64,000 nt of DNA from Lineus longissimus (Eukaryota > Nemertea > Pilidiophora > Heteronemertea > Lineidae), in contig NC_088317.1 of NCBI RefSeq assembly GCF_910592395.1, positions 8,000,001 to 8,064,000 of the forward strand. Reading direction: 5' to 3'. Of this stretch, positions 30,753-42,714 are shown piece after piece (position 1 is the first letter of the stretch; each line of letters begins with the position of its first letter). Below the pieces are notes generated by a model. The model saw only the letters and a program-made list of their open reading frames with translations, was not told where the DNA came from and did not search any database. Position numbers and translations under genes: made by a program.

Positions 30753-33700
30753 AGAAAACATTCAGGGTAAAGTTGTTCCCTTGTTGGTCCCAAGGTGATG
30801 CAGCCACTGGTTGCCTATCATCATCCATCCTCGACCAGATGTTGTTGGGGTCTCTTAGATAGGCGAACCAGTGGCCCACATTGCACTGGTCCCCAGAATG
30901 GCACATGATGCCTTGAATTATCTTGCCATCTAGGGTACCTCCCTCTGGAGGTCTAATCTTGGTCATGCACTTTTGATTGCCTGATCGTCTGTTGACCTCG
31001 ATTATAGTTATAGGTCCATCTACAGTGATCTGAAACCCCTGCGAGTGGCGTTCACAGACTCTCCCATTTCGTCCTTGGAATTGACAGTGACCCTGGAGAA
31101 TACCTGAATTTGCAAAGTGATCATGGTAAAGATCGATAAGTGACACTGCTTGGGGGCCACGTGGAACGTTAATCCTTAACACGGTGCCATCCCTCACCAA
31201 CTGTAAGTCAATGTGCCCCAGGGGGCAGTGGAATTGCCCTGGCCACGAAGTGAGAACTCCTTCAGGTATACTGAGTTTTTCCAACAAGCTCATTAGAAAT
31301 TCTCCTGCATCCTGGTATACTCCTAGCACATACCCTCTCCCATCAATTGTGGTATTCAGAGTGGTAATGAGTTCCTGGACAGAGAAAGGTGCACCCTGTC
31401 CAGCCATCCTGGCACAAATATCAAGAAAGGTGTTGTCCACAAGATTTGGTTGATCACCTTGTATGTGCTGGCCAAGATTCACATGATTTAAACACTGGAG
31501 CACAGCATTGCTGTAGCAAATGTTTGCGTCATTGATCAGTCGTGATCCTGGATATTGGGGCGGCATGGGCTCATCATTCCTGTCCACATCAGCAATGTTG
31601 GTCACTTCAGAGTCATGGGTGTCAGGGATCTCAGATTGTTGGGGACTTGTGCTCTGTTGTGGTGGGCGTTGTCTTTGTGTCCTACGGAAAACTGGTGTGC
31701 GACCCCTTGGCGCAGTGTAGCGAGGCTGAAGGGGTTCTGGCAGCTTTGGGTCGGCTAGATGACATTTTCTTACTACAGGATCCCGAAACCTCTCCTCAGC
31801 ACACAGTATCATCAGAAGTGCGGCTACATGGGCATCTGACGTGAGCATACGGGAGCCAAGGTCCCTCTTGGCAGCTGTCCCACAAGTCCAACCACAAAGT
31901 CTCTGTAGCGGCCCAGTAAATCCTAGATAGTTCTCCAACTCGCTGTTCCTCGGTGAACCACTCTGTGTGAACACTACTAGAGGCCGTTTCATGTTCCCCG
32001 GGTTTCTGTTCGTCCTGTTTGCCGATGGCATTTTCATCGTTATGATGGTCACTCCTGTCTCGGGCCACTGGAAGTAAGTTTCATTGTTCCAGCCATCCGG
32101 AATCTCATCGACATTTGTGAAGTAAACACGGGTGGTAACTGGAAGTTCACGTGCCATGTCCCAGTATTCAGCAATACTTTCGAATTGGCCCATTTGAGCA
32201 CCGATTTCGAGTTGCTTACAATGGGTAATGTAAGAACAACCCCTACGAACCAAGTACGGTCCAAGAGTGAATTCGTATATCTGCTGTGCACTAAGAGCCG
32301 GCAAGTCAAGGCGGTCTCTGAGTTGACCAATGTCTCCGACTTCAACACTGTTCCACTGAATACTCCTGGCAGAAGGGAACTGCAGCACATGAGGAGGAAG
32401 AGTGACTGAGGGGTCATGCAGGAAGTTACTGATGTTGAGTCGGTGCTTAATCAGCTTCGCCAGGCGAACCTGCTCCTGATCATCCACGAACTTTATGTTG
32501 AATTTTGCATGGAACTGATTGAAATGTGACACTGCAGCTAGCCATATAAGGTAGATACGAGGACAATTCACATAATCATTAGGTATACCATATTTGTTGC
32601 AAAATTGTTCTCCAAGTGGTTGGAGGAACTGATAAGGTATTATGTCCAGGATTTTTTCATCAGCAATAGCTCCATGAAATTGTTCTACTCCGAATCTGAG
32701 CTTTCCAACTATGATTTTGCTGTTTTTTGTGAGAACAGGGTCGCTGGGAGATGCCGTCATCTCAATTTTACCACTTGTTGGATCAACTTGGAGAATATCC
32801 TCATCCCCCTCACTAGGCCATATTAGCCTGCAACCATTCTCAGAACACCACTGCTTCAGATTTGTCACATTTTGTTGGCTTACATTATGTGGCACATAGA
32901 TGTACCCCTTGTCCACAGCGAGTATCACGAAGTAGTCCGAGGTTCCTTGAAGGAGAGACAGAAGTCCCTGAGGTGCGACCTCACTGTCAGCCTGACTTTC
33001 GCATAATTGCAACTCAACACCACACAGATTGCTATCACCACACCTTGGGGTGGCTGCTGCAGCCACAGGAAGTGTCAAAACCACATGTCCTGTAGTATCC
33101 ACCAAAGTAGAAAAGGTTATGAAATGCCCTCCCTTTTTGGAATAATAACAATCCTTCTGTTGCTCATAATCCATTGAGTTCTGCACCTTCACTTTTTTAG
33201 AATCCATGCTTGCAGCAACAGGCATCCTTGAAGAACCATCTTTTGGATCAGAAAAGTAGGACAGCAACTCACTATGGATGGGGGATTCTCGACCTTTCAT
33301 ATTGGAGTAAACATCATTTTTCTCAGAGTCACTTAGGTTACCAAACCACTGCAATGGAAGGCTTGAGCTATTGAGAATGTCAGCACACAACTCAGTCCAG
33401 AAAATGTCATTGGCAGTTGGCAGACCTATATCAAAGTACGCAGCCAAATCACGAAACTCTACGTTACTCCGCATTTTGTGCCGATACAACAATACTCTAG
33501 CAGAAGGATCCAAACTACGGCAGGTTGACTTCTGGGTCCTCCCCTGCTGATGCTCCCACACAAGCAGCCAGAACTGTTCCTTTTTCATGCCTGTGAGATT
33601 CTCTAGCTTCCAATCTGGCATCATCCATGGCTTTCGCATGTGATTCCAGTCCCGTCGTCGGTTCTCAGGCCATTCATGTCTTGGAAACTCAGCATCATAG

Positions 33701-33882
33701 CAACTGTCTGATACCCCATAAACATATGTTCCATCAGTGTTGTTTTCACTGCGGCTGGAGGTTTGGCCAGGCCTATCGTTGGGACTGGCAGTTTCAGAGT
33801 CTACGTCGTTGTTAGCAGCAGTCTCCGGTTCATCATCAGAAGAGGCGGTGTCCATTGGTTCATCATGGCTGGCGGTGTCCAT
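30742..33882 (-). CDS. DDE-like transposase fused to a ubiquitin-specific protease
   Basis: 1046 residues, intact. The N-terminus has repeats of MDTASHDEP; the same frame stays open upstream to about 34030, so an upstream exon or start is possible (a CAG acceptor-like site is near 34003). The middle part resembles DDE_4-type transposases: a helix-turn-helix-like LAAYFDIGLPTANDIF, then acids in ASMDSKKVK, AVDKGY and EQFHGAIADEKILD. The C-terminal 270 residues are a C19 ubiquitin-specific protease: Cys box NDANICYSNAVLQCL (Cys near 789), QDAGEFL, Cys-rich finger positions, and His box GHWFAYL (His near 1004) followed by RMDDD. Both domains look complete. The DDE family is less sure than the protease. 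Confidence 0.7.
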   Translation of the reverse strand: MDTASHDEPMDTASSDDEPETAANNDVDSETASPNDRPGQTSSRSENNTDGTYVYGVSDSCYDAEFPRHEWPENRRRDWNHMRKPWMMPDWKLENLTGMKKEQFWLLVWEHQQGRTQKSTCRSLDPSARVLLYRHKMRSNVEFRDLAAYFDIGLPTANDIFWTELCADILNSSSLPLQWFGNLSDSEKNDVYSNMKGRESPIHSELLSYFSDPKDGSSRMPVAASMDSKKVKVQNSMDYEQQKDCYYSKKGGHFITFSTLVDTTGHVVLTLPVAAAATPRCGDSNLCGVELQLCESQADSEVAPQGLLSLLQGTSDYFVILAVDKGYIYVPHNVSQQNVTNLKQWCSENGCRLIWPSEGDEDILQVDPTSGKIEMTASPSDPVLTKNSKIIVGKLRFGVEQFHGAIADEKILDIIPYQFLQPLGEQFCNKYGIPNDYVNCPRIYLIWLAAVSHFNQFHAKFNIKFVDDQEQVRLAKLIKHRLNISNFLHDPSVTLPPHVLQFPSARSIQWNSVEVGDIGQLRDRLDLPALSAQQIYEFTLGPYLVRRGCSYITHCKQLEIGAQMGQFESIAEYWDMARELPVTTRVYFTNVDEIPDGWNNETYFQWPETGVTIITMKMPSANRTNRNPGNMKRPLVVFTQSGSPRNSELENYLGFTGPLQRLCGWTCGTAAKRDLGSRMLTSDAHVAALLMILCAEERFRDPVVRKCHLADPKLPEPLQPRYTAPRGRTPVFRRTQRQRPPQQSTSPQQSEIPDTHDSEVTNIADVDRNDEPMPPQYPGSRLINDANICYSNAVLQCLNHVNLGQHIQGDQPNLVDNTFLDICARMAGQGAPFSVQELITTLNTTIDGRGYVLGVYQDAGEFLMSLLEKLSIPEGVLTSWPGQFHCPLGHIDLQLVRDGTVLRINVPRGPQAVSLIDLYHDHFANSGILQGHCQFQGRNGRVCERHSQGFQITVDGPITIIEVNRRSGNQKCMTKIRPPEGGTLDGKIIQGIMCHSGDQCNVGHWFAYLRDPNNIWSRMDDDRQPVAASPWDQQGNNFTLNVFFLA

Positions 33883-34461
33883 TGGTTCATCATGGCTGGC
33901 GGTGCCGATTGGTTCATCATGGGTGGCAGTATCAGCGTCATCATGTTGACCATCAATTGTCCCATTGCCTTGGACGTCTGGATTACCTTGGTGATATTGA
34001 GCCTGTAATAGAACAAGGAATTGTTGCAGTTACTAGTGAGTTATACATGACACTTTGCACTTTGCAGGTGGGCTGCTGTAGGCACATGCCTTCCCTATTT
34101 AATACCTTTTTTCTCCAGAATCAAATGATTTTAGTTTTAATCAGCTGAAGGCTTTGACAAAGTAGTGGTTCATGAACTTACAGCAGTCATCCAATGCATG
34201 GCAGTACCAGTCCCAAGTGTGCAATTTCAGAAACTAGTGGACCAATACAGAAAGTGCTGATACTTGGTATCAAATGAAAATGTACCATGAATACATTTTA
34301 GTTGAAATGTTACAATTGCTAGGTAAAATCATTTTATATCTTTAAAACACTGAAACCTGGCAGAGAAAGAACTGACCACCGGTGTAAACCTTGAGGGTAA
34401 AATGATGTTTACATCGTATTTCTAATCTTTTGCTCTAAAAATCAGGAATCTTCGTTTTAGA

Positions 34462-34733
34462 TACCGTATACGCAAATATTTTTGTGAGGAAAGATTTCGC
34501 GATTTGGCCCTGCACTGACTATTTCGCGAGGAATAATGTTCGCGATGGGATCCCAAAAATCTTTGTAGAAAATTCCGATATTCTCCTGATCGATGGAATT
34601 GGTGCTAATCACTCTGAAAAAATCACAGAAATTCGTCACTGTGTGGTTGTTTTCCTAGAATTTTCCTTGTTTTGATTTATGTTCGCGGGGAATAATCTTC
34701 GCAATACCGAATTAAATTATTGTGTATACAGTA
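34462..34733. mobile_element. MITE with TACYGTATACRCAA termini
   Basis: Inverted ends TACCGTATACGCAA and, on the other strand, TACTGTATACACAA. Internal A/T-rich sequence with repeated TTCGCG. About 272 bp, no gene. Confidence 0.6.
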
Positions 34734-35152
34734 AGTAGGCATTTCGTGTGTTACTCAATTTCAAGAGTGCAATAAATCATTGCAATCGACTGATATTTTC
34801 TGAAATCGCCCTTGGGACATGGACTGACCTTACCCCTGCAGCCCCTTATGGAATCTTTGATCTTAAAAAAAGTAAAAACTACCAACCTACGCTATATTTT
34901 TTAGTTTTGTTATCAGAAACACAACCTAACAAAAAAGCAGTACACCCGGTAATGGTATTTCTAAGAATCTATGAACGTTTTTGGTAGTTTTCACTTTTTA
35001 TAAACAATCACTATTCCAAGTTGTAAAGCCCATTTACAATGTACACAGCATCCTCATCAGAGGAAGCCCTATGCACATTTCATGTACATTTTTTTTGGTT
35101 TTCACCCTGGCCCATATTGCTGGATTGGCAGCCCTTTCTAAACTAGTGGAGA

Positions 35153-35319
35153 TACTGTAAACCCCCTTATTTTCGCTAGTGACTTGATGACCGTATTTCA
35201 CCCTTTAATCAAATGTCTCCTATGGCAATCTAAAAATGCATGATAAGAGTAATACAATTTCGTGCCTTTTACTTGTATTTTTGCGTTTAACGAGAAAAAC
35301 ATTTAAGAGGTTTACAGTA
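35153..35319. mobile_element. MITE with TACTGTAAACC termini
   Basis: Ends TACTGTAAACC (35153) and GGTTTACAGTA (35319), with further imperfect pairing inward. 167 bp, no gene. Confidence 0.65.
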
Positions 35320-35409
35320 CTCCAGAGGATTTTCAAACATGGTGGCTTTCCCGAATTTGACAATGGCCACCTGTTGGCCTGGGTCGTATGTACACACCCT
35401 CTTCAATGA

Positions 35410-35732
35410 ATAGACCTCTTGCCTTAGTCTGACTCAGGGGCCGATTGGCCGGGGGTAAATTCTAATGGCTTCATGAATTGTGAATCCCTGTATCTCAAAA
35501 TCAACTTGGCCGATTTTCGCCAAACATTTTACTGAAAGTCTAGATCAGCAACATACCATTTTTTTACAAATCTCTGTAGAATGTTTATCATGTCTACAAG
35601 CAGAAAAAGTTTGGTGAAAATCGGTCCAGTAGATTTTAAGATATAGGGATTCACAATGTATAAACGACATTAGAATTACCCCCCCCCCCCCCCTCCATCA
35701 GCCCCTTTATCGGACAAAGGCAAGAGGTCTAT
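35410..35732. mobile_element. MITE with ATAGACCTCTTGCCTT termini
   Basis: Ends ATAGACCTCTTGCCTT and AAGGCAAGAGGTCTAT are inverted copies; pairing goes on through TGTGAATCCCT and AGGGATTCACA. Contains a long C run (about 35680-35693). About 323 bp. Confidence 0.75.
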
Positions 35733-36529
35733 ACAAAACCCTCACCAACAGGATGGCAAAGCTGCTCAAATCGGGAAATCGACGATGTTCGAAATGCATT
35801 GGTTCACATAGTTCGGAGGATAATACTTACAAACAAATCTCTATTTATGCAGTAATGCCGAAGATGTCTTTGTAGATTCGAAATTCGCTGTCCACTCTCA
35901 TGTATCAATGCCCCACAACCTTCACATACATGGAGCACCATGTCTAAAGCTGGCAGTCTTCATTCAATGCACAAACGTCTAATGTGTTCTGATGGTAGAA
36001 AGCATGCTGGAATCTTGACAAAAGGAACTATTAGGAATGATGATGTAACATCTTATGGTTTCCTTGACCCTATTCAAACACTAGACATTAGACAATATTT
36101 TCATGGACAGGGTCCCTGCAGAAACTCATCTGTTGAATAGATTGTTCTCATTCATGCACAGCTCTATTGTCTGAATGACAGAATACAAAGCAGGTGCTGT
36201 CTTTGAATAGCTCAGCACCTATTATTGATAAAATCCTCCCTTCCAAAAGACCCTATGATCCGGAAAAGTGTTACATTCTCCAGAGAGTAGGCCTAAAGGC
36301 ACATTACGCAACCACAAGTAATCTCAATCAACAATGCATAACCAATTTATAAAGGGTAACAACACCTTTCACCCCCAGAGAGGAAATGGGGCAGTCTGAC
36401 TCGAACTTCACTAAGATGGTCATGTAATCACCTTATAGGCCTAGTAATGACATAACATTCAGGGTGATCATAACGACCCTATTTCTTAACGTCTTAAAAC
36501 GAAAGTGAACAGGCCCTTTAAGAAAAAAG

Positions 36530-36944
36530 TTGAGACGGATAGATATCAAACCTACTGAATTGTCTTGGGGAAGTTCTAAAGGAATATTTGATGTCAATCA
36601 AAATGAAATTCCGCTTCAAACATCGTCCAATAAGAAGTGTACAAATAAGAAATATGGAAGTAATTTAGACGCAAATATTGCAATTTTCAATGCATTAACA
36701 TGTGACGGTCCTATCTATGAATGCACCTGCTGTCACCAAACTTGGTTCAAGCATTCTGTAAAATCTTCAGACTCATGGCCTAACAATTTTGACTCTGAAT
36801 TTGTTAAAAGTGTTTTGACAGAAAAATCATCAGCGAATGGTAAACAATGACTCTGTAATACATGTTTGGACTCCCTTAAATCTGGTAAAGTTCCTAAATT
36901 GGCTGTGGTAAATGGATTGAAATTTCCTTCTCAACCAACAGTAT
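36530..36944 (+). pseudogene. Helitron zinc domain (DUF6570-like), first part
   Basis: The frame has YECTCCHQTWFKHSV (a Cys pair) and, after an in-frame TGA at 36848-36850, LCNTCLDSLKSGKVPKLAV with another Cys pair and the VNGLKFP motif seen in Helitron-linked DUF6570 domains. It ends at a LINE insertion and resumes near 37930. The stop and insertion make it a pseudogene. Confidence 0.6.
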
Positions 36945-37925
36945 GAATTTAATTTAATATAAGTTTATTGAGCACCAATGTACAAGAGTACAGAACATAA
37001 ACAATAAAGATACAAACAAGCGAAGGAACACAATGATGGCAATCAATAGGGACACCCAGAGGGAGCATAGACCCATAATAGGGGTCCCCTAAAAATTAAT
37101 ACATATAATGATAAAAATCAATCAATAATATTGGACTTTAAAAAAAAACAGGCACAGAGAGATTAAAAATCTACAGTTAGCACATCTGCAACGCCCAACC
37201 CATGTGCACGCATTGTCCGGGTCAAAGCGCCCCGTCAACAGCTCATTGTAGTAAACACCGACAGAGCGCCTGAACACATTAAGACTCGCCGCACAACGCG
37301 CGCGCATGGGCAGGGCGTTCCAGCAAAAAGTGACCGTCCTAAATGAACTGCGGCTGCGAATAAAAAGATGGTCCCCTCTCCTTTCTCTATAAAGGAAATA
37401 ATTGGTTGTGTCAAAATCAACCATACCGGTAAAGCATTTGAATAAAAATGACAAATCTGACATTTCCCGCCTGTGTGAGAGTGGCGCTGTGTTGAGGGCT
37501 AAAAGCCTGTCCTTATAGCTCAGTTGGTCGCCGAGCATGTGCCTAGTTGCCCGGCGTTGAACACGCTCAATTTTAGTCAAGTTATCTTTTGTGAGGGGAT
37601 CCCAGGACACAGTATTATATTCGAGTTTAGACCTGACTAGAGACTCGAAAAGGGGACGCATCAACCTAGGATTATTTCTCTTATCGAAGACCCGCCGCTC
37701 CTTAGCCCAAGTCTGGTTGGCTTTCTTAACAATAGCATTGATGTGAGAAGAGAAAGTCTCACAAAAACACCAAGGTCCCTGACCTCGTTCACCTTTGCCA
37801 AAACTTTGCCATCGATGTTGTAATAGTAAACACGGGGATTAACCGTTCTGGTGAAACTTACTACTTGACACTTAGGGGCATTTAAGGTCATTCCCCACTT
37901 CTTACACCAAATGGCTACCTTCTCA
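36945..37925 (-). mobile_element. LINE fragment: C-terminal reverse transcriptase
   Basis: Minus-strand frames 37661-37891 and 37122-37664 are pieces of one protein. The first has MTLNAPKCQVVSFTRT and DGKVL..VNEVRDLGV; the second continues with RSKLEYNTVSWDPLTKDNLTKIERVQRRATR. These are the thumb and post-RT motifs of CR1/Jockey-like non-LTR retrotransposons. It is 5' truncated and frameshifted. The 3' end lies near 36950, where TTTATT on the plus strand could be a poly-A signal. It sits inside the Helitron zinc-domain gene. Confidence 0.75.
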
Positions 37926-37929
37926 ATAT

Positions 37930-40690
37930 CGTCTTGGATAGAATTACTCGATTTACATCAGCTGGAAGAGAGATTGATATCCTTGAGAATACCATTCATG
38001 CAAATACAACAGTTACCAAGAGGATCCCAATTGTCTATGAAAGGATCAGTAGTAAATGTGCCGACAGATGTGCAAACAACAGTCAATTCACTTCCTAGAA
38101 CTATTGATAAAACTTGTACAATTCCAGTCTAATTGAAAAGAAAATTATCCTACACACATGCAGTTACTACACAAAATATACGTCCTGCTGTAATCATCAG
38201 TGCTCTGCATTATTTAATGAACAACAGTGAATTATATAAAAGAGCAAATTTGACAGTGAACAATGAATGACTTCAACTTATCCACCAGAGCTTTAAGAAG
38301 ATGAAACTGCCTCTGACAACATTGAGTGTAAAAGTGATAATTATGAGAAAGAAGCTGATACCCTTGTAAAGGAATTCGAAGAGGCTGAAAAAGATAAAGA
38401 TGATGATCATTTTGAGGATATCCAGGATGATAGTCCAGGCAATTTGGATACATTGTTAGATGATCCTGAAATATCAAACTCGTATATGTACTCATTTGCA
38501 CCAGGTGAAAATCAGAGGCCACTTGGCCTTTTCCAAGACAAAGATTCTGAATACCTTTGCTTTCCATCAATAGTCATTGGACAGCGACGTCCAGATAATA
38601 AACAGCGAAATGTCCCTGTTCATTATAGTGACATATGTAAATTGGAACTTAGAGCAGCAGATAGACGAGTGGCAATGTCAGTACCAAATATTTTCTACAA
38701 AATGAAAAAGCTTCAAATCAAACAAATATCTGATAAAGCTCAACTTGCTATGCGAAGATGTAAGACACAAGGTAAAACATACTGTGCCAAGAATTTACTC
38801 AATGCTTCCGTCATTAGTGAAATAGCTAGACTGGATGAAGGATATCGCATCTTCAGAACAATAAGAAGTTCTCCACCATATTTTGAAGCAAGAAAAAAAT
38901 ATCTTTTTGCTATGATAAGGCAATTGGGATTGCCAACATGGTTCATATCACTGTCTGCTGCTGAAACTAGATGGACTGATCTTCTGCGCACTTTGGGAAA
39001 TTTGTTACATAAAAAAAACTATTCAGATGAAGAAATTCTTGACTTTTACTGGACCAAAAAAATGACTTGATCAAAGCTGATCCTGTTACTTGTGTAAGAT
39101 TTTTCGATCATCGAATCCATACATTTCTACATACAGTCTTGATTAGTCCACATCACCCTATTGGCAAAGTGGCCGATTTTTTCTATCGAGTTGAATTTCA
39201 ACAACGTTGAAGTCCTCACATTCATATGCTCATGTGGATTGATGGTGCTCAACAGCTTAATAAAAACTCTCATGAAGAGCTAATCCAGTTTGTAGACCAA
39301 TATATAAGCTGTTCATTGTGTGATACATCTGATGCAACCTTTATTGAGTTGCAAATACACAAACACAGTAAAACTAGTCGTAAAATGGAAAATCAATTTG
39401 CCGTTTCAACTTTCCTCTGCCTCCAATGCCTGCTACTACAATATTGTATTCATTTGAAATACAGCCAGAAGACGTTGACAAACACAATCTAAATTACAAT
39501 AAAGTGACAAAGAAATTAGAGTTGATGGGAGATGGTTCAGACATATCCTTTAATGAATTTCTTGAACAGTTAGAGTTGTCTGAAACAGAATATTATTCTG
39601 CTCTAAGGACATCAATTAATTGGCCTAAAATATCCTTAAAGCGAGAACAATCTGAAATTAGAGAAAATGCCTACATGAAATTATTTGTGAATGCATGGCG
39701 AGCGAATCATGATATCCATTTCGTTTTAGATGCTTTCGCATGCGCCACGTATATTGTGTCATATGTTAGCAAATCAGCTCGTGGCATGAGTAATTTATTA
39801 CACAATGCTTGTAAAGAGGCAAGAAATGGAAATAGCAATTTACGTCAGCAAGTCAGACAAATTGGAAATAAATTCCTGAATGCCTGTGAAATATCCGCTC
39901 AAGAGAGTGCATATCTAGTCATGCAATTACCTCTTACCAAAGCAACTCGTGATGTAATATTTCTCCCAACATCACCACCTGATGATCGCACTTTTTTGAT
40001 TAAAATTAATACTGAATTAGAAAAGCTTCCCCCTAATTCAACAGATATCAAAGTAGGTAATATCATATCAAGATACAGCACTAGACCAAAACAGTTGGGC
40101 AATTGGTATTTGGCAGATTATGCATCGAAACTCAATGTCACATACCCGAAACAAAGTTATGACCCTTTTGAAGATAATTTAGATGATGTGGATCATAATA
40201 TAATTGAGGCTGAAAGTGAGACATTTCCACCGACTGAAGCTGATGAAATAATTGATTTCACTACAAAATCTGGTGTAGTCTACAAACTTAAGAAAAACCC
40301 AAGGGTAATTAGGTATGTGAGATACAACAAAAATACTGACCCTGAAAACTGTTATCGAGAACGACTTCTTCTATTCTTGCCCTGGAGAAATGAAACAACT
40401 GATTTGCTAGGAGGCCATAGCACACATTATGCTCATTACACGGCAAAAAAAGCAACTACAGATGCTAAAAGAAAACAATATGAACATATGGCTGACATCA
40501 TTGACGAAGCTGCTAAGAGAGCTGAAACTGAATCATATGGTGATATTGCACCAAATAACATGCACACTGAAGCTGAAGATGCCAGTCAAACCATTCATGA
40601 TTCTGAGGATATGGCTTTCTTTAATCCTGCTAACAGTGAACAAATGAGAACTTATGATATTGGAGTGGATATCGGACTACATCCTCAAAA
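37930..40690 (+). pseudogene. Helitron zinc-domain end and Rep (HUH) region, broken
   Basis: 37930-38130 continues the DUF6570-like domain (LEERLISLRIPFMQIQQLPRG, then NVPTDVQTTVN). From 38444 the Helitron N-like domain follows (KKLQIKQISDKAQLAMRRCKTQG, then SPPYFEARKKYLFAMIRQLG). The HUH motif is PHIHMLMW near 39215, and the two-tyrosine motif is YIVSYVSK near 39749. Stops or frameshifts at 39069 (TGA), about 39208 (TGA) and about 39430 break it. The long frame 39426-40680 ends at a LINE insertion. Rep would nick and rejoin DNA in rolling-circle transposition. Confidence 0.7.
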
Positions 40691-41885
40691 GGAATCCTAT
40701 GGGGATGGGGAGTGTATACTTCAGATGTTTTTTTTAGTGTTTCCAATGGTGTCAAGCAGGGTGGGGTTCTTTCCCCGATCCTGTTCAATCTGTACCTGGA
40801 CGAACTGCTCGTGAGTCTTAAGAATTCCAAACTTGGGTGTCACATAGGGCATTTGTTTTGTGCTGCTTTCGCTTATGCAGATGATGTTATCATTTTATCA
40901 CCATCTCTCCTTGCGCTACAGAAACTTTTAGATGTATGCGATGATTTTTCAATAGAGTTTAAAGTTAGGTTTAATGCGGCGAAAAGCAGATTATTAGTGT
41001 TTGGAATGCGGGATGTTGCCGGTATTGAGGTTCAGTTTAGTGGTGTGGTTCTTAAACCCAGTGTATCGGAGATTCACCTGGGCATACCAATCGGGCCAGA
41101 ATCAAATAGGATACGAATTGAGTCAAGTGTGAACGATTTGTACAAGAAAACAAATATTTTATTATCCCAATTCGGTCATGCCTCAGCAATGGTTAAATAC
41201 GCTTTATTTAAAAGCTACTGTACCTCTTTTTATGGATGCTCACTGTGGGATTTGTCAAAGCCCACCATCGATAATGTTTATGTGGCTTGGCGAAAATGCA
41301 TTCGACGTACCTTGGACATTCCACGACGGACACACAATGTTTTACTGCCTCATATTATAGGTGACTGTACAATCCAGAGTTTGTTAGAACGCAGGGTCGT
41401 GAACTTTTATCATATGATGGAAAGGTCTAGCAGTGTTGTTGTTAGAATGTGCTTAGGGCTGGCAGTACACGGTAGTAGATCCTCGTTCAGCGGCAGCCTT
41501 AAGCACATATGTCACAAATATAACGTTAGTAGGTTTCATTTACCCGCTCTAAATGTAGACGATATGGAAATCAATGATGATGTTATAGTTCAACAAAGGG
41601 GGGCTTTTATAAAGGATTTACTTCAGATGAGGGACTCGGGAGATGATCAACTCAATTTTTATGAAATCAGTGACATGATAGAAATGCTGTGTGTGAACTG
41701 AAAAAGTCTGTCATGTTAATTACTCAAAGATGCAAGGACATTAGTAGAATGTCCAATTAAGTATATTGTACATTGCTTTGTCTGTATTCAGTGTAATGTT
41801 CTTTTCTGTATTTTCTTAACTTACTTACTTTTTCAAATTGTACTAGATTTCCTCAGTACGAATAAACATATATATATATATATAA
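40690..41885 (+). mobile_element. LINE fragment: reverse transcriptase (5' truncated)
   Basis: Frame 40712-41701 encodes SNGVKQGGVLSPILFNLYLD and the catalytic FAYADDVIIL, then an RT thumb and a C-terminal tail. The YADD box and the overall order fit CR1/L2-like non-LTR elements. It begins abruptly after the fingers domain, so it is 5' truncated. A short untranslated tail ends in AATAAACA and a (TA)n run (41866-41884). It interrupts the Helitron gene between Rep and helicase, and its frame is still open. Confidence 0.8.
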
Positions 41886-41889
41886 TTTC

Positions 41890-42600
41890 GATAAACTACC
41901 AGGTAGAATCCCTGACGAAGAATTTCACCAGCTGGTCAGAAATTTTAATGAAAAACAGCGTACCATTTTCAAATGTGTTTTAAAGCACATTAAAACATCA
42001 TAAAAAAATCTACATTTGTTTGTAACAGGTGATGCTTGTGTAGGCAAGAGTCTCACTATCAAAGCTATTCACCAAAGTTTATTGTGGTGCTTAAGTACTG
42101 ATGTTGGTGATGATCCGGAAGACTGTCGCATTCTTTTAACAGCTCCAACTTGGACAGCTGCATGCACTATTCATGGTACAACACTGCACACTGCTTTTCA
42201 TATATTACCAAACCAAGGGTTAAAATACACAAAACTTCCACAAGATTTAAGTGAAAAATATATTACCTACTACAGACATTTATCTGTACTGATCATTGAT
42301 AAAATAAGTATGGTTGGCCGAAAAATGTTCCAATTTCTGTCTCTTAGATTACAAGAATTGAAAGGTAATAAAGATCCATTTGGTGGAGTTCACATCATTG
42401 CTTTTCGAGATTTGTACCAACTTCAGCCTGTGATGGATAAGTGGAGTAATAGGGAAACGAATGTACGACTATCCTACGCCTTTACTGGGAATTTGGGCAA
42501 AAAACTTCACCCTTCATCATTATTCATGTACATTTGTCAAGAATTCATTGTTTTAACCCACAAACACTACCAAAAACCCAACATGGAAAATTTCTGTTAA
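41890..42600 (+). pseudogene. Helitron Pif1-like helicase, N-terminal part
   Basis: Before 42003 the frame has IPDEEFHQLVRNFNEKQRTIF and one TAA (42000-42002); from 42016 it continues with LFVTGDACVGKSLTIKAI. This is the Walker A loop of Pif1-type helicases, with Asp-Ala replacing the usual Gly-Ala. It goes on with LLTAPTWTAACTIHGTTLHTAF, and SVLIIDKISMVGRKMF shows a Walker B change (DK for DE). The RFRDLYQLQPV region follows. It is cut off at 42600, so the later motifs are missing. Clearly inactive. Confidence 0.75.
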
Positions 42601-42714
42601 CACTGGGGGGTCTTTGGGGTTTTCCCAAATCTACCAAACTTACTAAAATACGTAACATGGATAAAACTACAAGTTTCCCTATTACTTGAGTTATCCCTAT
42701 TACTTACTTATCCC

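Larger units (their letters stand above)
28693..36520. mobile_element. DNA transposon with DDE-USP gene, 24-bp TIRs
   Basis: Left end AAAGGGCATGTTCACTTTCG (28694) and right end inverted CGAAAGTGAACAGGCCCTTT (to about 36520) pair over about 24 bp with one mismatch. The element interrupts the Helitron frame. It holds the large minus-strand gene at 30742-33882, and three MITEs have inserted in its right part. The target duplication is not clear. I cannot assign a named superfamily with confidence. Confidence 0.65.
27100..42600 (+). mobile_element. Decayed Helitron with nested insertions
   Basis: In order on the plus strand: a C76-type peptidase (27133-27816), basic 21-residue repeats (28012-28690), a zinc/DUF6570-like domain (36530-38110), Helitron Rep with HUH and two-tyrosine motifs (38444-40680) and a Pif1-type helicase (41890-42600). 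It is split by a 7.8-kb DNA transposon (28693-36520) and by LINE fragments (about 36945-37925 and 40690-41885). The ends (TC...CTRR) are not located. Rolling-circle transposition is the known mode of the family. Confidence 0.8.
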
